Shown here piece after piece: positions 23,876 through 32,316 of a stretch of DNA of 46,719 nucleotides. Each line of letters opens with the position of its first letter. Within the stretch, counting starts at the first letter, position 1. Below the pieces are notes generated by a model. The model was not told the origin of the DNA. It saw nothing but the letters and a program-made list of their open reading frames with translations, and did not search any database. This stretch comes from Kiritimatiellia bacterium (GTDB lineage Bacteria; Verrucomicrobiota; Kiritimatiellia; CAIQIC01; Lenti-01): the NCBI GenBank assembly GCA_028681135.1, contig JAQUJC010000018.1, forward strand, positions 1 to 46,719, read 5' to 3'. The position numbers and the translations under genes are program-made.

Positions 23876-24876
23876 AAAAGGGAACAAGAAGTCAGGAGAC
23901 AGGAGGCAGGAGGCAGGGGGCAGGAGACAGGAGACAGGAGGCAGGAGTCAGGAGTCAGAATGGAGGCAGAAAACCGGGCCGTTGGACCTTGCTGCTGGCG
24001 GTGGTGGTGCTGGCGGGATGCGCGGCGCCGAAGGTCCAGTTCACGGATAGCGATTGGGTGGCGCACGTAACGACGGGGCGCGGCTGCTATGAACGCGGAG
24101 ATGTCCGGCGCGGGGCAGATGCCTTTGGCCGGGCGCAGGAACGCGCGCGGGCCCTCGACGATGCCGAGGCCTTGGCGGTAGCGGCGGTGAACCGCGCGGT
24201 CTGCCTGCAGCAGATGGATCAGGCTGCGGAAGCGCTGGCGGGTGTCGAGGAGGCGCTGGCGGATGCACGGGTATCGGCGGCGCGCCAACTGGAATTGCAG
24301 GTGGCGGGCGCGCGCGCGGAATTGGCTCTGGAGCAGCCGGGCCAGGCGCGACTGCGTGCGGCCGGGGTGCTGGACGCCAATCCACCCCCGATCCTGCGGG
24401 CCCAGGCCTTGCTGGTGCAGGGGAGGGCGGACCTGGCGCAGATGGAGGCTGCCGCTGCCGAGCAGACGCTGGCGCGATTGGCGCCCGCGGCTTGGAGAGC
24501 TTTGCCCGCCAGCCTGCGCGCGGAACGCGCGGAGCTGGAGGGGCGGATTGCCGCCGTGTTGGAGTCGCCGGATCGGGCCTGGACATGGCACGAGGAAGCC
24601 GTCCTCCTTTGGCAGGATGCCGGACGCCTGCCCAATATGGCCCGGGCGCTGGCCGAGGCAGGACGTCAGGCGTGGGCGGCGGGCGCTTCGGAGGCGGCGA
24701 GCGACCGCTTCTGGCGAGCGGCGCGGAGTCTGTGGGCGCAGGGGTTGCGCGACGAAGCCGTGCACGTCCTGGAGGAAGGCGTGGCCTGCGCGGCGGCCTT
24801 CAAAGATGAGGTCGCGGGGCAGCGGCTGGCGGATTTATGGGTAACCTTTCAGGGCGAAACGCGACCGATGGACTAA
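23872..24876 (+). CDS. lipoprotein with helical repeats, Mla-associated
   Basis: A 334-residue putative lipoprotein. A lipobox LAGC (Cys50) follows a hydrophobic segment WTLLLAVVVLAG. The mature part is almost entirely Ala/Leu/Arg-rich helices in a TPR-like arrangement (units such as YERGDVRRGADAFGRAQERA, AVCLQQMDQAAEALAGVEEAL). The signal peptide is unusually long because its N-region (about residues 7-30) is encoded by ten copies of a heptanucleotide (23891-23960). No alternative in-frame ATG exists between the repeat and the hydrophobic core, and the ATG overlaps the preceding stop, so the extended N-terminus seems real. By position it may be the outer-membrane partner of the lipid transporter, comparable in place (not sequence) to the lipoprotein subunits of Mla/Pqi systems. 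Confidence 0.75.
   Translation: MKKGTRSQETGGRRQGAGDRRQEAGVRSQNGGRKPGRWTLLLAVVVLAGCAAPKVQFTDSDWVAHVTTGRGCYERGDVRRGADAFGRAQERARALDDAEALAVAAVNRAVCLQQMDQAAEALAGVEEALADARVSAARQLELQVAGARAELALEQPGQARLRAAGVLDANPPPILRAQALLVQGRADLAQMEAAAAEQTLARLAPAAWRALPASLRAERAELEGRIAAVLESPDRAWTWHEEAVLLWQDAGRLPNMARALAEAGRQAWAAGASEAASDRFWRAARSLWAQGLRDEAVHVLEEGVACAAAFKDEVAGQRLADLWVTFQGETRPMD
23891..23960. repeat. heptanucleotide tandem repeat (10 units) inside signal-peptide coding region
   Basis: Ten 7-bp units of the form G(T/A/G)CAGGA without interruption, last unit slightly altered (gtcagaa). Similar heptamer arrays are known as STRR sequences in cyanobacteria. Since 7 is not a multiple of 3, gain or loss of single units would shift the frame of the lipoprotein gene. 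Confidence 0.9.
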
Positions 24877-24895
24877 GGATTAGCGGAGAAGCGGC

Positions 24896-25357
24896 ATGAA
24901 AATAAAAATAGGCATCTGTACCTGGGCGATGGCGGCAGCCTGTGCCTGGGGCGGACCCATGAGTGTGCAGGTGCGCGAAGGCGTGCTGCGTAATCGGGCA
25001 TCATTTCTCGGGACCGTGACGGGGACGCTTGCCTATGGCGAACGTGTCGATGTGGGCCAGCGGCAGGCCGGCTGGTGCGAGGTGGTTGGATCGCCGTCGG
25101 GGGCAACCGGCTGGCTGCATGAGTCCGCGCTGACGCCTAAACGTCTCGTGGTCGAGTCGGGGGTGGATGACGCGCGCATCGCTGCCAGCGGCGAGGAAGT
25201 GGCATTGGCCGGTAAAGGCTTCAACAAGGAGGTCGAGGCCGAATATAAAAAACAGAATGCCACGCTCGACTACGCCTGGGTGGACCGCATGTTGGACTAC
25301 CAGATTCCGCAGGCGCAACTGATTGACTTTTTGCGGCAGGGGGGGCTGGGACGATGA
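24896..25357 (+). CDS. exported SH3-domain protein
   Basis: A 153-residue protein with a signal peptide (MKIKIGICTWAMAAACAWG) and a bacterial SH3-like domain (about 22-83: VREGVLRNRASFLGTVTGTLAYGERV, then GWCEVVGSPSGATGWLHESAL), a fold that often binds peptidoglycan or peptides in the envelope. The remaining C-terminal part contains AGKGFNKEVEAEYKKQN, a pattern I see here only in this protein. It sits between the lipoprotein gene (19 bp) and the M48 protease gene (4-bp ATGA overlap), so it belongs to the same envelope operon and may work with the protease. Confidence 0.78.
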   Translation: MKIKIGICTWAMAAACAWGGPMSVQVREGVLRNRASFLGTVTGTLAYGERVDVGQRQAGWCEVVGSPSGATGWLHESALTPKRLVVESGVDDARIAASGEEVALAGKGFNKEVEAEYKKQNATLDYAWVDRMLDYQIPQAQLIDFLRQGGLGR

Positions 25358-26295
25358 GCACGAAGACGCATACTATCTGGATGAGCGGAGCGGGGATTGC
25401 CGTCGTAGCACTGGCGGTTGCGGCGATGTGGGCGCTGACGGGTTGCGAGACGATGAACCAACTCGCAGAGCTGGGCACATCCATCGCCGTCGCCACCGGC
25501 GACATCACGACCAATGAGGCCGCGAGCATCAACCGTACGACGCGGGCGGTGACCAAAACATTCGAGGATATCACGCCGGAACAGGAATATTATATTGGGC
25601 GCACGGTGGCGGCGACGGTGCTGCTGGGCTATCAGCCGTTGCCTGACCCGGACTTGAACCTCTACGTAAATACAATCGGCCAGTCGCTGGCGCAATTTTC
25701 CAAGCGACCGGAAACGTTTGGCGGCTATCGTTTTCTGGTGCTGGACAGCGACGACATCAATGCGTTCGCGGCACCGGGCGGTCTGATCCTGGTCACGCGC
25801 GGCTTGCTAAAATGCTGTGAGACTGAAGATGAGCTGGCGGCGGTGCTGGCGCACGAGATCGGGCATGTGGAGAAGCTCCACGGCTTGCGGGCCATTAAGA
25901 CCGGGCGACTGAGTACGGCCCTGAGCACGCTGGCGCTCGAAAGTGCCAAGACGCTGGGTAGCGAGCAGTTGGCGGAGGTGACCCAGTCCTTTGATGAATC
26001 CATCAGTGACATTACCAGCACGCTGATGAACAGCGGCTATTCACGGAGGCTGGAGTTTGAGGCCGACAGATGCGCGGTGGATATTCTTCGCAAAGCGGGA
26101 TATTCACCGGGCGCATTGGTCGCGATGCTGGAGAACATGCAGGCGAACTGGGTGTCCACGCGGCTTGATTTTGCGGCGACACACCCACCACCGGCAGATC
26201 GTATTGCCCAACTGAAATGCAAAGGTCTGACCTCAACTAAAAAAACGGCCCCAGCCCGCCAACAGCGATTCGATGCGATACGCAAGGCATTGTGA
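25354..26295 (+). CDS. M48 family metalloprotease lipoprotein
   Basis: A 313-residue protein. An N-terminal hydrophobic stretch ends in a lipobox ALTGC (Cys31). The zinc-protease motif HEIGH is at 167-171, with the third-ligand region EFEAD at 234-238 and a C-terminal DFAATHPPPADRIAQLK, all typical of M48 (BepA/YfgC/LoiP-like) peptidases. Such enzymes degrade or help fold outer-membrane proteins. The gene begins inside the end of the SH3 gene (ATGA). Clustering with Mla-like components suggests envelope maintenance. Lipid anchoring predicts a periplasmic location at either membrane. Confidence 0.93.
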   Translation: MSTKTHTIWMSGAGIAVVALAVAAMWALTGCETMNQLAELGTSIAVATGDITTNEAASINRTTRAVTKTFEDITPEQEYYIGRTVAATVLLGYQPLPDPDLNLYVNTIGQSLAQFSKRPETFGGYRFLVLDSDDINAFAAPGGLILVTRGLLKCCETEDELAAVLAHEIGHVEKLHGLRAIKTGRLSTALSTLALESAKTLGSEQLAEVTQSFDESISDITSTLMNSGYSRRLEFEADRCAVDILRKAGYSPGALVAMLENMQANWVSTRLDFAATHPPPADRIAQLKCKGLTSTKKTAPARQQRFDAIRKAL

Positions 26296-26384
26296 GGAGG
26301 CTGGGCGGTGGTGGTCATGGGCATAGGCATAGGGCCAACCGTGTCGTGTGAAGAGGTCCGGCTAGATCGGGTTGAATCAATCTC

Positions 26385-28523
26385 ATGAATAAAAAGATCG
26401 TGTATGGTCTGGTGGCGGGGGGGGTGGCGATGGCGGCCGTGGGGTTGCTGACACGGACCGGATGGGTCGGGCGCTGGGACAATGCGATGTCCGATGGGCG
26501 GGCGCGCCTGCTGGCGAAGCCGTCGTCGGCGACCGAACAGGTGAAACTGGTGCTGGTGGACCAATCGAGCTTGGACTGGGCCAGCCAGACCATGGGCCTC
26601 TCGTGGCCCTGGCCGCGGGAGGTCTACGGGCCGTTATTGGACTATCTGAAACGCCATGGGGCCACGACCGCGGTTTTTGATGTGCTGTATACGGAGCCGT
26701 CGGCTTATGGCGTGGCGGATGATGAGGCGTTGGGGGCGGCGGTGGGGCGCTTCGGCAATCTTGTCGGTGCCGTTTTTCTCGGTCAGCAGACGGACCAAAC
26801 CACGAGCTGGCCGGAGGGTGTCGCGGCGAATCCCTTGGACATCGAGGGGCTAGAGGCATGGCTGACGGCGCATCCGGGGGCCGCCCGGGAAATCGTGTCG
26901 GCCGGGGCGGCATTTCCGGTGCCGGAGGTGGCCATGAAAACGGCATGGCTGGCAAATGTACGTGATGGGCCGGATGGCGATGGCGTCTTTCGGCGGGCAG
27001 CGCCGTTCCGGATTTTCGATGGGCACGTCCTGCCGTCGCTGGGAATGGCGGGTTGGCTGGCGGGGCTGGATGAGCGGCCCGTGACGGCGACAATCGCGTC
27101 GCGAGAACTGACGGTAGGCGGCCGACACATCCCGCTGGATCGCGATGGCCGGATGATCCTGAAATTTCGCGGACCGTCGGGCACGCACCAGGCCTTCACG
27201 GCCGCCGCCGTGATCCAGTCGGAGCTGCGTCTGCTGGAGGGCGGCGAACCGCCCATCCGCGACGGCAGTGTGTTCAAGGACACCACGGTCGTTTTCGGCT
27301 TCAGCGCGCCGGGGCTCAAGGATCTGCGCCCATCGCCGATGAGCGGGGATTATCCGGGCGCGGAAATCTATGCGACGATGCTGGACAATCTGCTGGCGGG
27401 TGATTTTTTGCGTGATGCCCCCGCCGCGGCTCACTGGGGCTGGCTGCTGCTGGTAGCGTTGGCGGCGGGCGTAGCGGCGGCGTCTGCACGTAATGGCTGG
27501 CACAGCACGGGCGCGGCGCTGGTCCTGATTCCGTTGCCCACCCTGGCGGGGCTGGCGGCGTGGCAGGCGGGCATCGTGCTGCCGGTTGCGGGGCCCACGC
27601 TCGGTGTCGTCCTTGCCTTGCTGGGCGGCGCCATCGTCAATTTTATTCTCGAAGGCCGCCAAAAGCTATTCATCAAGGGGGCCTTTAAGCACTATCTCAG
27701 TCCCGAAGTCATCGATCAAATCGTGCGCGATCCGGGCAGCCTCAAACTCGGTGGCGAGCGGCGCGAATTGACGATATTCTTCTCGGACCTACAGGGGTTC
27801 TCGGCCATCTCCGAACGACTGGGGCCGGAAGACCTGACCACACTGCTCAATGACTATCTCACCGACATGACGGGCATCATTCTCGAAGAAGGCGGCACGC
27901 TGGACAAATATGTGGGCGATGCCATCGTCGCGTTTTGGAATGCGCCGCTCTCCCAGCCGGACCATGCGCGGCGGGCCGTGCGTACGGCCGTGCGCTGCCA
28001 GCGCAAGCTGGCGGAGCGTCGGGCAGAATTGGAGGCGCGTACCGGGGCGGTGCTCCGGATGCGTATTGGCCTGAACACGGGTCCGGTAGTGGTGGGCAAC
28101 ATGGGCTCGCGGGAGCGGTTTGATTATACGATGCTGGGCGATGCAGCCAATCTGGCCTCGCGCCTCGAGGGTGCCAACAAGGCGCTGGGGACGTACCTGA
28201 TGATCGCGGAAGCGACCTGGGCCTTGACGGATGGCGCATTTCCGGGGCGCGAGCTGGGGCAGTTGCGCGTGGTAGGGCGTCACACCCCGGTGCGAGTGTA
28301 CGAGGCGACCGGGCTGGAAGGCGGCGCGCCAGAGGAAAGCAACCGTGCTTTCGAGGCGGCCCTGGCCTTGGCTAAGGCGGGCCGCTGGCGTGATGCCGCG
28401 GCAGCCTTTGATGCGCTGGCGGACGATCCGGCGGCGCAGACCTATGCCCAAAAATGCCGGGCCTTGGAAGCGGCTGATCCTGCGGCGGCGTGGGACGGCA
28501 TCTGGAACCTGACGGAGAAATGA
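26385..28523 (+). CDS. CHASE2-domain class III adenylate/guanylate cyclase
   Basis: A 712-residue membrane receptor-cyclase. One N-terminal membrane segment (about 4-22) is followed by an extracytoplasmic CHASE2 sensor (about 35-340; VKLVLVDQSSLDWASQ, WPWPREVYGPLLDYL, GATTAVFDVLY). Three more hydrophobic segments follow (about 345-430), then a class III cyclase domain (about 455-620). Metal-binding aspartates are Asp468 in FFSDLQGFS and Asp512 in DKYVGDAIVAFW. Lys508 and the FDYTMLGDAANLASRLE block suggest adenylate rather than guanylate cyclase. A C-terminal helical tail (about 640-712) resembles a TPR pair. It starts 89 bp after the protease gene; the intervening bases hold no clear promoter. 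It would make cAMP in response to an envelope or extracellular signal. Confidence 0.93.
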   Translation: MNKKIVYGLVAGGVAMAAVGLLTRTGWVGRWDNAMSDGRARLLAKPSSATEQVKLVLVDQSSLDWASQTMGLSWPWPREVYGPLLDYLKRHGATTAVFDVLYTEPSAYGVADDEALGAAVGRFGNLVGAVFLGQQTDQTTSWPEGVAANPLDIEGLEAWLTAHPGAAREIVSAGAAFPVPEVAMKTAWLANVRDGPDGDGVFRRAAPFRIFDGHVLPSLGMAGWLAGLDERPVTATIASRELTVGGRHIPLDRDGRMILKFRGPSGTHQAFTAAAVIQSELRLLEGGEPPIRDGSVFKDTTVVFGFSAPGLKDLRPSPMSGDYPGAEIYATMLDNLLAGDFLRDAPAAAHWGWLLLVALAAGVAAASARNGWHSTGAALVLIPLPTLAGLAAWQAGIVLPVAGPTLGVVLALLGGAIVNFILEGRQKLFIKGAFKHYLSPEVIDQIVRDPGSLKLGGERRELTIFFSDLQGFSAISERLGPEDLTTLLNDYLTDMTGIILEEGGTLDKYVGDAIVAFWNAPLSQPDHARRAVRTAVRCQRKLAERRAELEARTGAVLRMRIGLNTGPVVVGNMGSRERFDYTMLGDAANLASRLEGANKALGTYLMIAEATWALTDGAFPGRELGQLRVVGRHTPVRVYEATGLEGGAPEESNRAFEAALALAKAGRWRDAAAAFDALADDPAAQTYAQKCRALEAADPAAAWDGIWNLTEK

Positions 28524-28533
28524 GGCCGTTGCG

Positions 28534-29322
28534 ATGAAGGTATATTTGGGCGGAGCCCGTGGCAGTGTGCCGGTGAGCGGTGCCGATAAAATCAAATATG
28601 GGGGCGAGACATTTGCGTTGCTGGTGGAGGGGGGCGCGGGCGAGCAGATTCTGGTGGATGCCGGCAGCGGCATCCAGCGGGTGGTAGACCGGGTGCGGCC
28701 CGGGGCGACTTTGTTTTTTACCCATACGCATTTGGATCATCTGATCGGCCTGCCCTTGCTGGGGGGCGTCTGGCCTCGTCAACTGGTCTCGCCGCGCGGG
28801 GGGCTGTCGGCAATTCTGTCGCGGGTCTTTTCGCCACCGGTGTGGCCGGTGGAGCTGCCCGCGGGGGACTATCCTGAACCCCGAACATCCCTGACGGTTG
28901 GCGGGCTGCGCCTACGCTGGCAAGAGGTGGCGCATCCAGATGGATGCCTGGCCGTCCGCGTGGACGAGGCCGCGACCGGGGCGGCCGTCGTCGTGGCCAC
29001 CGACATCGAATGGGGGGCGATGACACCGGACGCCCAAGACGCCTTTGTCGCCTTTGCCCATCAAGCGGACCTGCTGCTGTTCGATGCCCATTACACCCCC
29101 GAGGAATATGCCCAATATCACGGCTGGGGGCATAGTACCTGGACCGATGCCGTGGCGGTGGCGCGCCGCTGCAGTGTCAAGAAGCTGTGGCTGGTCCATC
29201 ACGCTCCCGAACGGACGGATGCCCAACTCGACCAACTGAGCGCCTTGGCCGCCGCCGAATTCCCGGGCGCGATCTGTCCCACGGTGCAGACGGCGGACGC
29301 GGTGTTCAATATGCCAGAATGA
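28534..29322 (+). CDS. MBL-fold metal-dependent hydrolase
   Basis: A 262-residue metallo-beta-lactamase-fold protein. The metal motif is FFTHTHLDHLIG (HxHxDH at 64-69); VDAGSG (41-46), the later VVVATDIEWG and FDAHYT supply further metal ligands, and WGHSTWTDAV and WLVHHAPERTD close the fold. This pattern occurs in phosphodiesterase/RNase Z-like and similar hydrolases, including enzymes that act on cyclic nucleotides. It follows the cyclase gene by 10 bp, so co-transcription is very likely. A role in turning over the cyclase product is an attractive but unproven inference. Confidence 0.85.
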   Translation: MKVYLGGARGSVPVSGADKIKYGGETFALLVEGGAGEQILVDAGSGIQRVVDRVRPGATLFFTHTHLDHLIGLPLLGGVWPRQLVSPRGGLSAILSRVFSPPVWPVELPAGDYPEPRTSLTVGGLRLRWQEVAHPDGCLAVRVDEAATGAAVVVATDIEWGAMTPDAQDAFVAFAHQADLLLFDAHYTPEEYAQYHGWGHSTWTDAVAVARRCSVKKLWLVHHAPERTDAQLDQLSALAAAEFPGAICPTVQTADAVFNMPE

Positions 29323-29348
29323 ATATCCCATTTCCATTGTTCACGTGA

Positions 29349-29374
29349 ACCGCCAGAACCGCCGGAACCGCAGA
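29349..29374. repeat. short 9-bp tandem repeat
   Basis: Three near-copies of AACCGCCRG (the third one base short) in the gap before glgC, directly after the palindrome TTCACGTGAA (29341-29350). Confidence 0.6.
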
Positions 29375-29390
29375 ACATGTATTTAGTATT

Positions 29391-29418
29391 TGCTTTGGAA
29401 GAATAGTTTCCTATAGTC
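29391..29418 (+). promoter_or_regulatory. candidate promoter of glgC
   Basis: TTGCTT (29391-29396), 16-bp spacer, TATAGT (29413-29418), then a 47-nt leader containing GAGGTAG before ATG 29466. Confidence 0.5.
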
Positions 29419-29465
29419 CCGTCACCGGCAAGGGTCAGTTCTTGGCAGCAGAAACGAGGTAGATC

Positions 29466-30695
29466 ATGAATGTCGCGGCAGTCATTTTAGGCGGAGGCGA
29501 AGGCAAGCGGTTACAACCCTTGACACGGGACCGGTGCAAGCCGGCAGTGCCGTTGGCGGGCAAGTATCGGCTGGTGGATATCCCCGTCAGCAACTGCATC
29601 AACAGCGGTATTCGGCGCATTGATATTCTAACGCAATTTAACAGTGTTTCGCTGCATCAACACGTGCAGGACACCTATTTGTTCGATCAGTTTCACAAGG
29701 GGTATGTGCGGATTCTGGCGGCCCAGCAGACGCCGGGGCGGGAGGCCTGGTTTCAGGGCACGGCGGACGCGGTGCGTCAAAGCCTGCGCTATATTCTCGA
29801 TTTCGAACCTGAGCATGTGCTGGTGCTGTCGGGCGATCAGTTGTACCGCATGGACTTCCGGCTGGTGCTGGAAGAGCACGTTCGCAATAACGCCGAGGTC
29901 ACTATTTGCACCAAGCCGGTGTCGCGTCAGGCCGCCGGCGCGCTGGGGATTATGCAGGCCGATGCCCAGGGGCGGATCGTGCGCTTTGTTGAAAAACCCG
30001 GCAATAGCCCGGTTCTGGACGAATTGCGCGAGCCGGGGACCGACCCTGAGCGGTTTCTCGCCAGCATGGGCATCTATGTGTTTAATACCCAGGTCTTGCT
30101 GGAAGTGCTCGATAACGACTGCAAGGACTTCGGCAAGAATATCATTCCCGCCGCCATCGAAAACCGGTCCGTCTATCGCTACCTGTTCGATGACTATTGG
30201 CGCGACATCGGGACCATCCGCGCTTTTTGGGAGGCCAATATCGAGTTGGCGGACCCCCTGCCGAAATTCAATCTGTATCAGACCGGCAAACCGCTCTACA
30301 CGCATATGCGCTATCTGCCGCCATCCAAAATCAACTGCTGCGATCTGAATCGGGCGCTGCTCAGCGAAGGCTGCATCATTTCCGGCCATCGCATTCTCAA
30401 TTCCATCATCGGCATTCGTGCCAAGGTGGGGGAAAACACCGTGATCGAACACACGGTCATGATGGGCGCAGACTACTTTGATCCCCCTGATCTACCCGAC
30501 AACCAGGTGCCGATCGGTATCGGCCGCGATTGCTTCATCCGCAATGCCATCATCGACAAGAATGCCCGTATCGGCGACGGCTGCTACATCACCCCTGATG
30601 GCAAGGCGGACACCGTCACGGATACCTATACGGTGTCCGATGGCGTGATTGTGATCCCCAAGAATGCCGTGATTCCCTCGGGTACCCGAATCTAA
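29466..30695 (+). CDS. glgC: glucose-1-phosphate adenylyltransferase
   Basis: A 409-residue ADP-glucose pyrophosphorylase, the committed and normally allosterically controlled step of glycogen synthesis. N-terminal nucleotidyltransferase signatures: LGGGEGKRLQPLTRDRCKPA, SGDQLYRMDF, and the sugar-phosphate region FVEKPG. The C-terminal part shows left-handed beta-helix hexapeptides (ISGHRILNSIIGIRAKVG, IDKNARIGDG). Length matches bacterial GlgC (about 410-430). It has its own probable promoter and stands alone; no glgA, glgB or glgP is in the window. The next gene is convergent with a gap of only 16 bp and no clear terminator. Confidence 0.97.
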   Translation: MNVAAVILGGGEGKRLQPLTRDRCKPAVPLAGKYRLVDIPVSNCINSGIRRIDILTQFNSVSLHQHVQDTYLFDQFHKGYVRILAAQQTPGREAWFQGTADAVRQSLRYILDFEPEHVLVLSGDQLYRMDFRLVLEEHVRNNAEVTICTKPVSRQAAGALGIMQADAQGRIVRFVEKPGNSPVLDELREPGTDPERFLASMGIYVFNTQVLLEVLDNDCKDFGKNIIPAAIENRSVYRYLFDDYWRDIGTIRAFWEANIELADPLPKFNLYQTGKPLYTHMRYLPPSKINCCDLNRALLSEGCIISGHRILNSIIGIRAKVGENTVIEHTVMMGADYFDPPDLPDNQVPIGIGRDCFIRNAIIDKNARIGDGCYITPDGKADTVTDTYTVSDGVIVIPKNAVIPSGTRI

Positions 30696-30711
30696 CCTGG
30701 AATAATCCCGG

Positions 30712-31704
30712 TTAATCCGCGGAGGACGGAATCGGCTGATAGGCCGGTAGCGCCGGCCGACGACGGGGGCCGGTTGTGCTGCGCTTGAAGGGGGGCGCGG
30801 CGGGGGCGTTGTGGCGCTCGCCGTCACGAAGGCTCACCCCCCGGCAGGCCGAAATCAGGCCATAGCATTGATGGCGCAGCCGATCAATTTCGGCATGGTC
30901 CGCTTCCGGCACCTGGCGTTTCACCGCCTCGAATTTCTCAGCCGCCTTGCGCGCCAGTTCTTCAATGGGACTCAGTAAATGTGTTTGGCCCGGATTGGTT
31001 TTATACTGGTTGAATTGGGCCAGGGCCTGATTAAAAAAGCGGGACCCCTCGCGATAATCGGGCAGGGTCTGGTACGAACCCGTCGCCGGGGAGTCCGGGG
31101 GAGGGGGGGGGGGGACGCGCGGCGTGGCCAGGGCATCCATCTGTTGGCGGATATCCGTTGCCAGGCGGTAGGCCCTCGCCGAATAGGCGTCCAGCGATAG
31201 ACCGTCGGGCGCGTCCGGTTTGAGCAAGTCAAAGAGGCGGCCCGCTTGAACGGCATCGCGGCCGATCGCCGCGAGGTTCTCGACGGTAACGGTTGCCCCC
31301 CGCAATGCGTGGTGGCGTTCGCGGGCCTGATTAAACAATCGCACGCCCTGCCGGAAGCGGGGATCATCCCATGGCGCCGCCGAAAGGGTGGTCAACTCGT
31401 CTGTGTCAGGCGGCGCCAGGAGGGTGTCCGGGGTGGGCGCGGGCGGTTGGGGCGCGACCGGTTCGGTGGCGGGCAAGGCCGCGGGAGGGCCCTCACGCGA
31501 TTCGGGTACCCAATAGGAAAGCCACAGGTCCTGGAACTGCCACAGCAGACCCCCGAGCACCGCCATCGCCAGCAGCCCGACCAAGGCAAACTTCATCCGT
31601 TTGCGACGGGGCTTCGCCAGTTTCATGGCGTAGGCTTCCGTCCGGGTCAGGCGGATGGGTTTGGGTCCCGAAGGTTTACTGTCAGCGTCAGGAAGCGATT
31701 CCAT
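30712..31704 (-). CDS. membrane-anchored protein of unknown function
   Basis: A 330-residue protein I do not recognise. A basic cytoplasmic N-terminus (residues 1-38, KPRRKRMK) precedes a single membrane segment (about 39-55, ALVGLLAMAVLGGLLW), then a Pro-rich linker and an extracytoplasmic helical part with two related units: RFRQGVRLFNQARERHHAL (about 116-134) and YREGSRFFNQALAQFNQYK (about 222-240), each followed by more helices. A second poly-Pro linker (VPPPPPPDSP) is encoded by a tract containing twelve consecutive G on the plus strand (31103-31114). The C-terminus is basic and Pro-rich. It may be a structural or scaffold protein of the envelope. Confidence 0.7.
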   Translation of the reverse strand: MESLPDADSKPSGPKPIRLTRTEAYAMKLAKPRRKRMKFALVGLLAMAVLGGLLWQFQDLWLSYWVPESREGPPAALPATEPVAPQPPAPTPDTLLAPPDTDELTTLSAAPWDDPRFRQGVRLFNQARERHHALRGATVTVENLAAIGRDAVQAGRLFDLLKPDAPDGLSLDAYSARAYRLATDIRQQMDALATPRVPPPPPPDSPATGSYQTLPDYREGSRFFNQALAQFNQYKTNPGQTHLLSPIEELARKAAEKFEAVKRQVPEADHAEIDRLRHQCYGLISACRGVSLRDGERHNAPAAPPFKRSTTGPRRRPALPAYQPIPSSAD

Positions 31705-31918
31705 GTCATAACCATGCGGAATCCGGCGCCCAAAAACAAGGGAGTTTCATCGCATCCACCACATCCCACCATAGGGGGCCATCGAGATTCACAGAGGGAA
31801 CCGCCATTGTAACCACGGATGCACCGGAAAGCGCGGAAACAAATAAACAGATGAAAATCCCCTTATTATCGGCTGGCATAGCGCAAGTGTCTGAAGAATT
31901 CTGATGGGTTAAAAACCA

Positions 31919-31936
31919 GATGGTTAATTAACCATC
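31919..31936. promoter_or_regulatory. perfect 18-bp palindrome, copy 1 (orphan operator-like site)
   Basis: GATGGTTAATTAACCATC, in the shared context ACCAGATGG...CCATCAT. An identical copy is 77 bp downstream. The size and symmetry fit a dimeric repressor site. Confidence 0.6.
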
Positions 31937-31995
31937 ATGTAAATATAATGTGGTAAAATATCCATATTCGCCATATAATATCCCCTTTTACACCA

Positions 31996-32013
31996 GATGG
32001 TTAATTAACCATC
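31996..32013. promoter_or_regulatory. perfect 18-bp palindrome, copy 2
   Basis: Identical to 31919-31936 including several flanking bases (24-bp identity at 31915-31938 and 31992-32015). No regulator gene adjoins it. Confidence 0.6.
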
Positions 32014-32280
32014 ATTAAAAAAAATAGAGCATAGAATTGTTGATTTTTGGGTAAATAGTTTGGGGTAATTCTCGTGGCGAAGAATGGCTCTTGTCGGGGG
32101 TGGGGGATGTCACTATTCCATTTTCTGGAGGGGCCGAATTCGGTCTGCCCGCAGCCGAAACAGCCGGTCTCTCGTCAAGGACGCAACGGCGCAAAGCGGG
32201 GGCCTGTTGGGGGGGGCGTGACGTCGCTTTGGATCGGGTGTCGATGCCCCCCATGCATCTGCCCGTGCAAAGGACAGGCT

Positions 32281-32308
32281 TTGTTTTTGAGAGCGAGGGG
32301 GCTATAAG
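32281..32308 (+). promoter_or_regulatory. candidate promoter of GT4 gene
   Basis: TTGTTT (32281-32286), 16-bp spacer, TATAAG (32303-32308), then only 8 nt (AGAGGGCG) to ATG 32317. Confidence 0.5.
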
Positions 32309-32316
32309 AGAGGGCG

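Larger units (their letters stand above)
31705..32316. other. long non-coding gap with AT-rich island
   Basis: About 610 bp without a supported gene. A markedly AT-rich island (about 31880-32060) carries two identical 18-bp palindromes (31919-31936, 31996-32013), unlike the GC-rich surroundings. The rest (32090-32280) is GC-rich without recognisable coding content. An aaccacggatg repeat word occurs near 31810. A promoter for the 32317 gene ends the gap. Confidence 0.6.

Noticed and set aside
23891..23960. Possible CRISPR-like array
   Set aside because: Units are 7 bp with no spacers; it is a simple heptamer tandem repeat inside a coding sequence.
22816..24765. 649-codon minus-strand open frame opposite the MCE and lipoprotein genes
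   Set aside because: Shadow of coding sequence; low-complexity Ser/Pro-rich translation, and the overlapping plus-strand genes are well supported.
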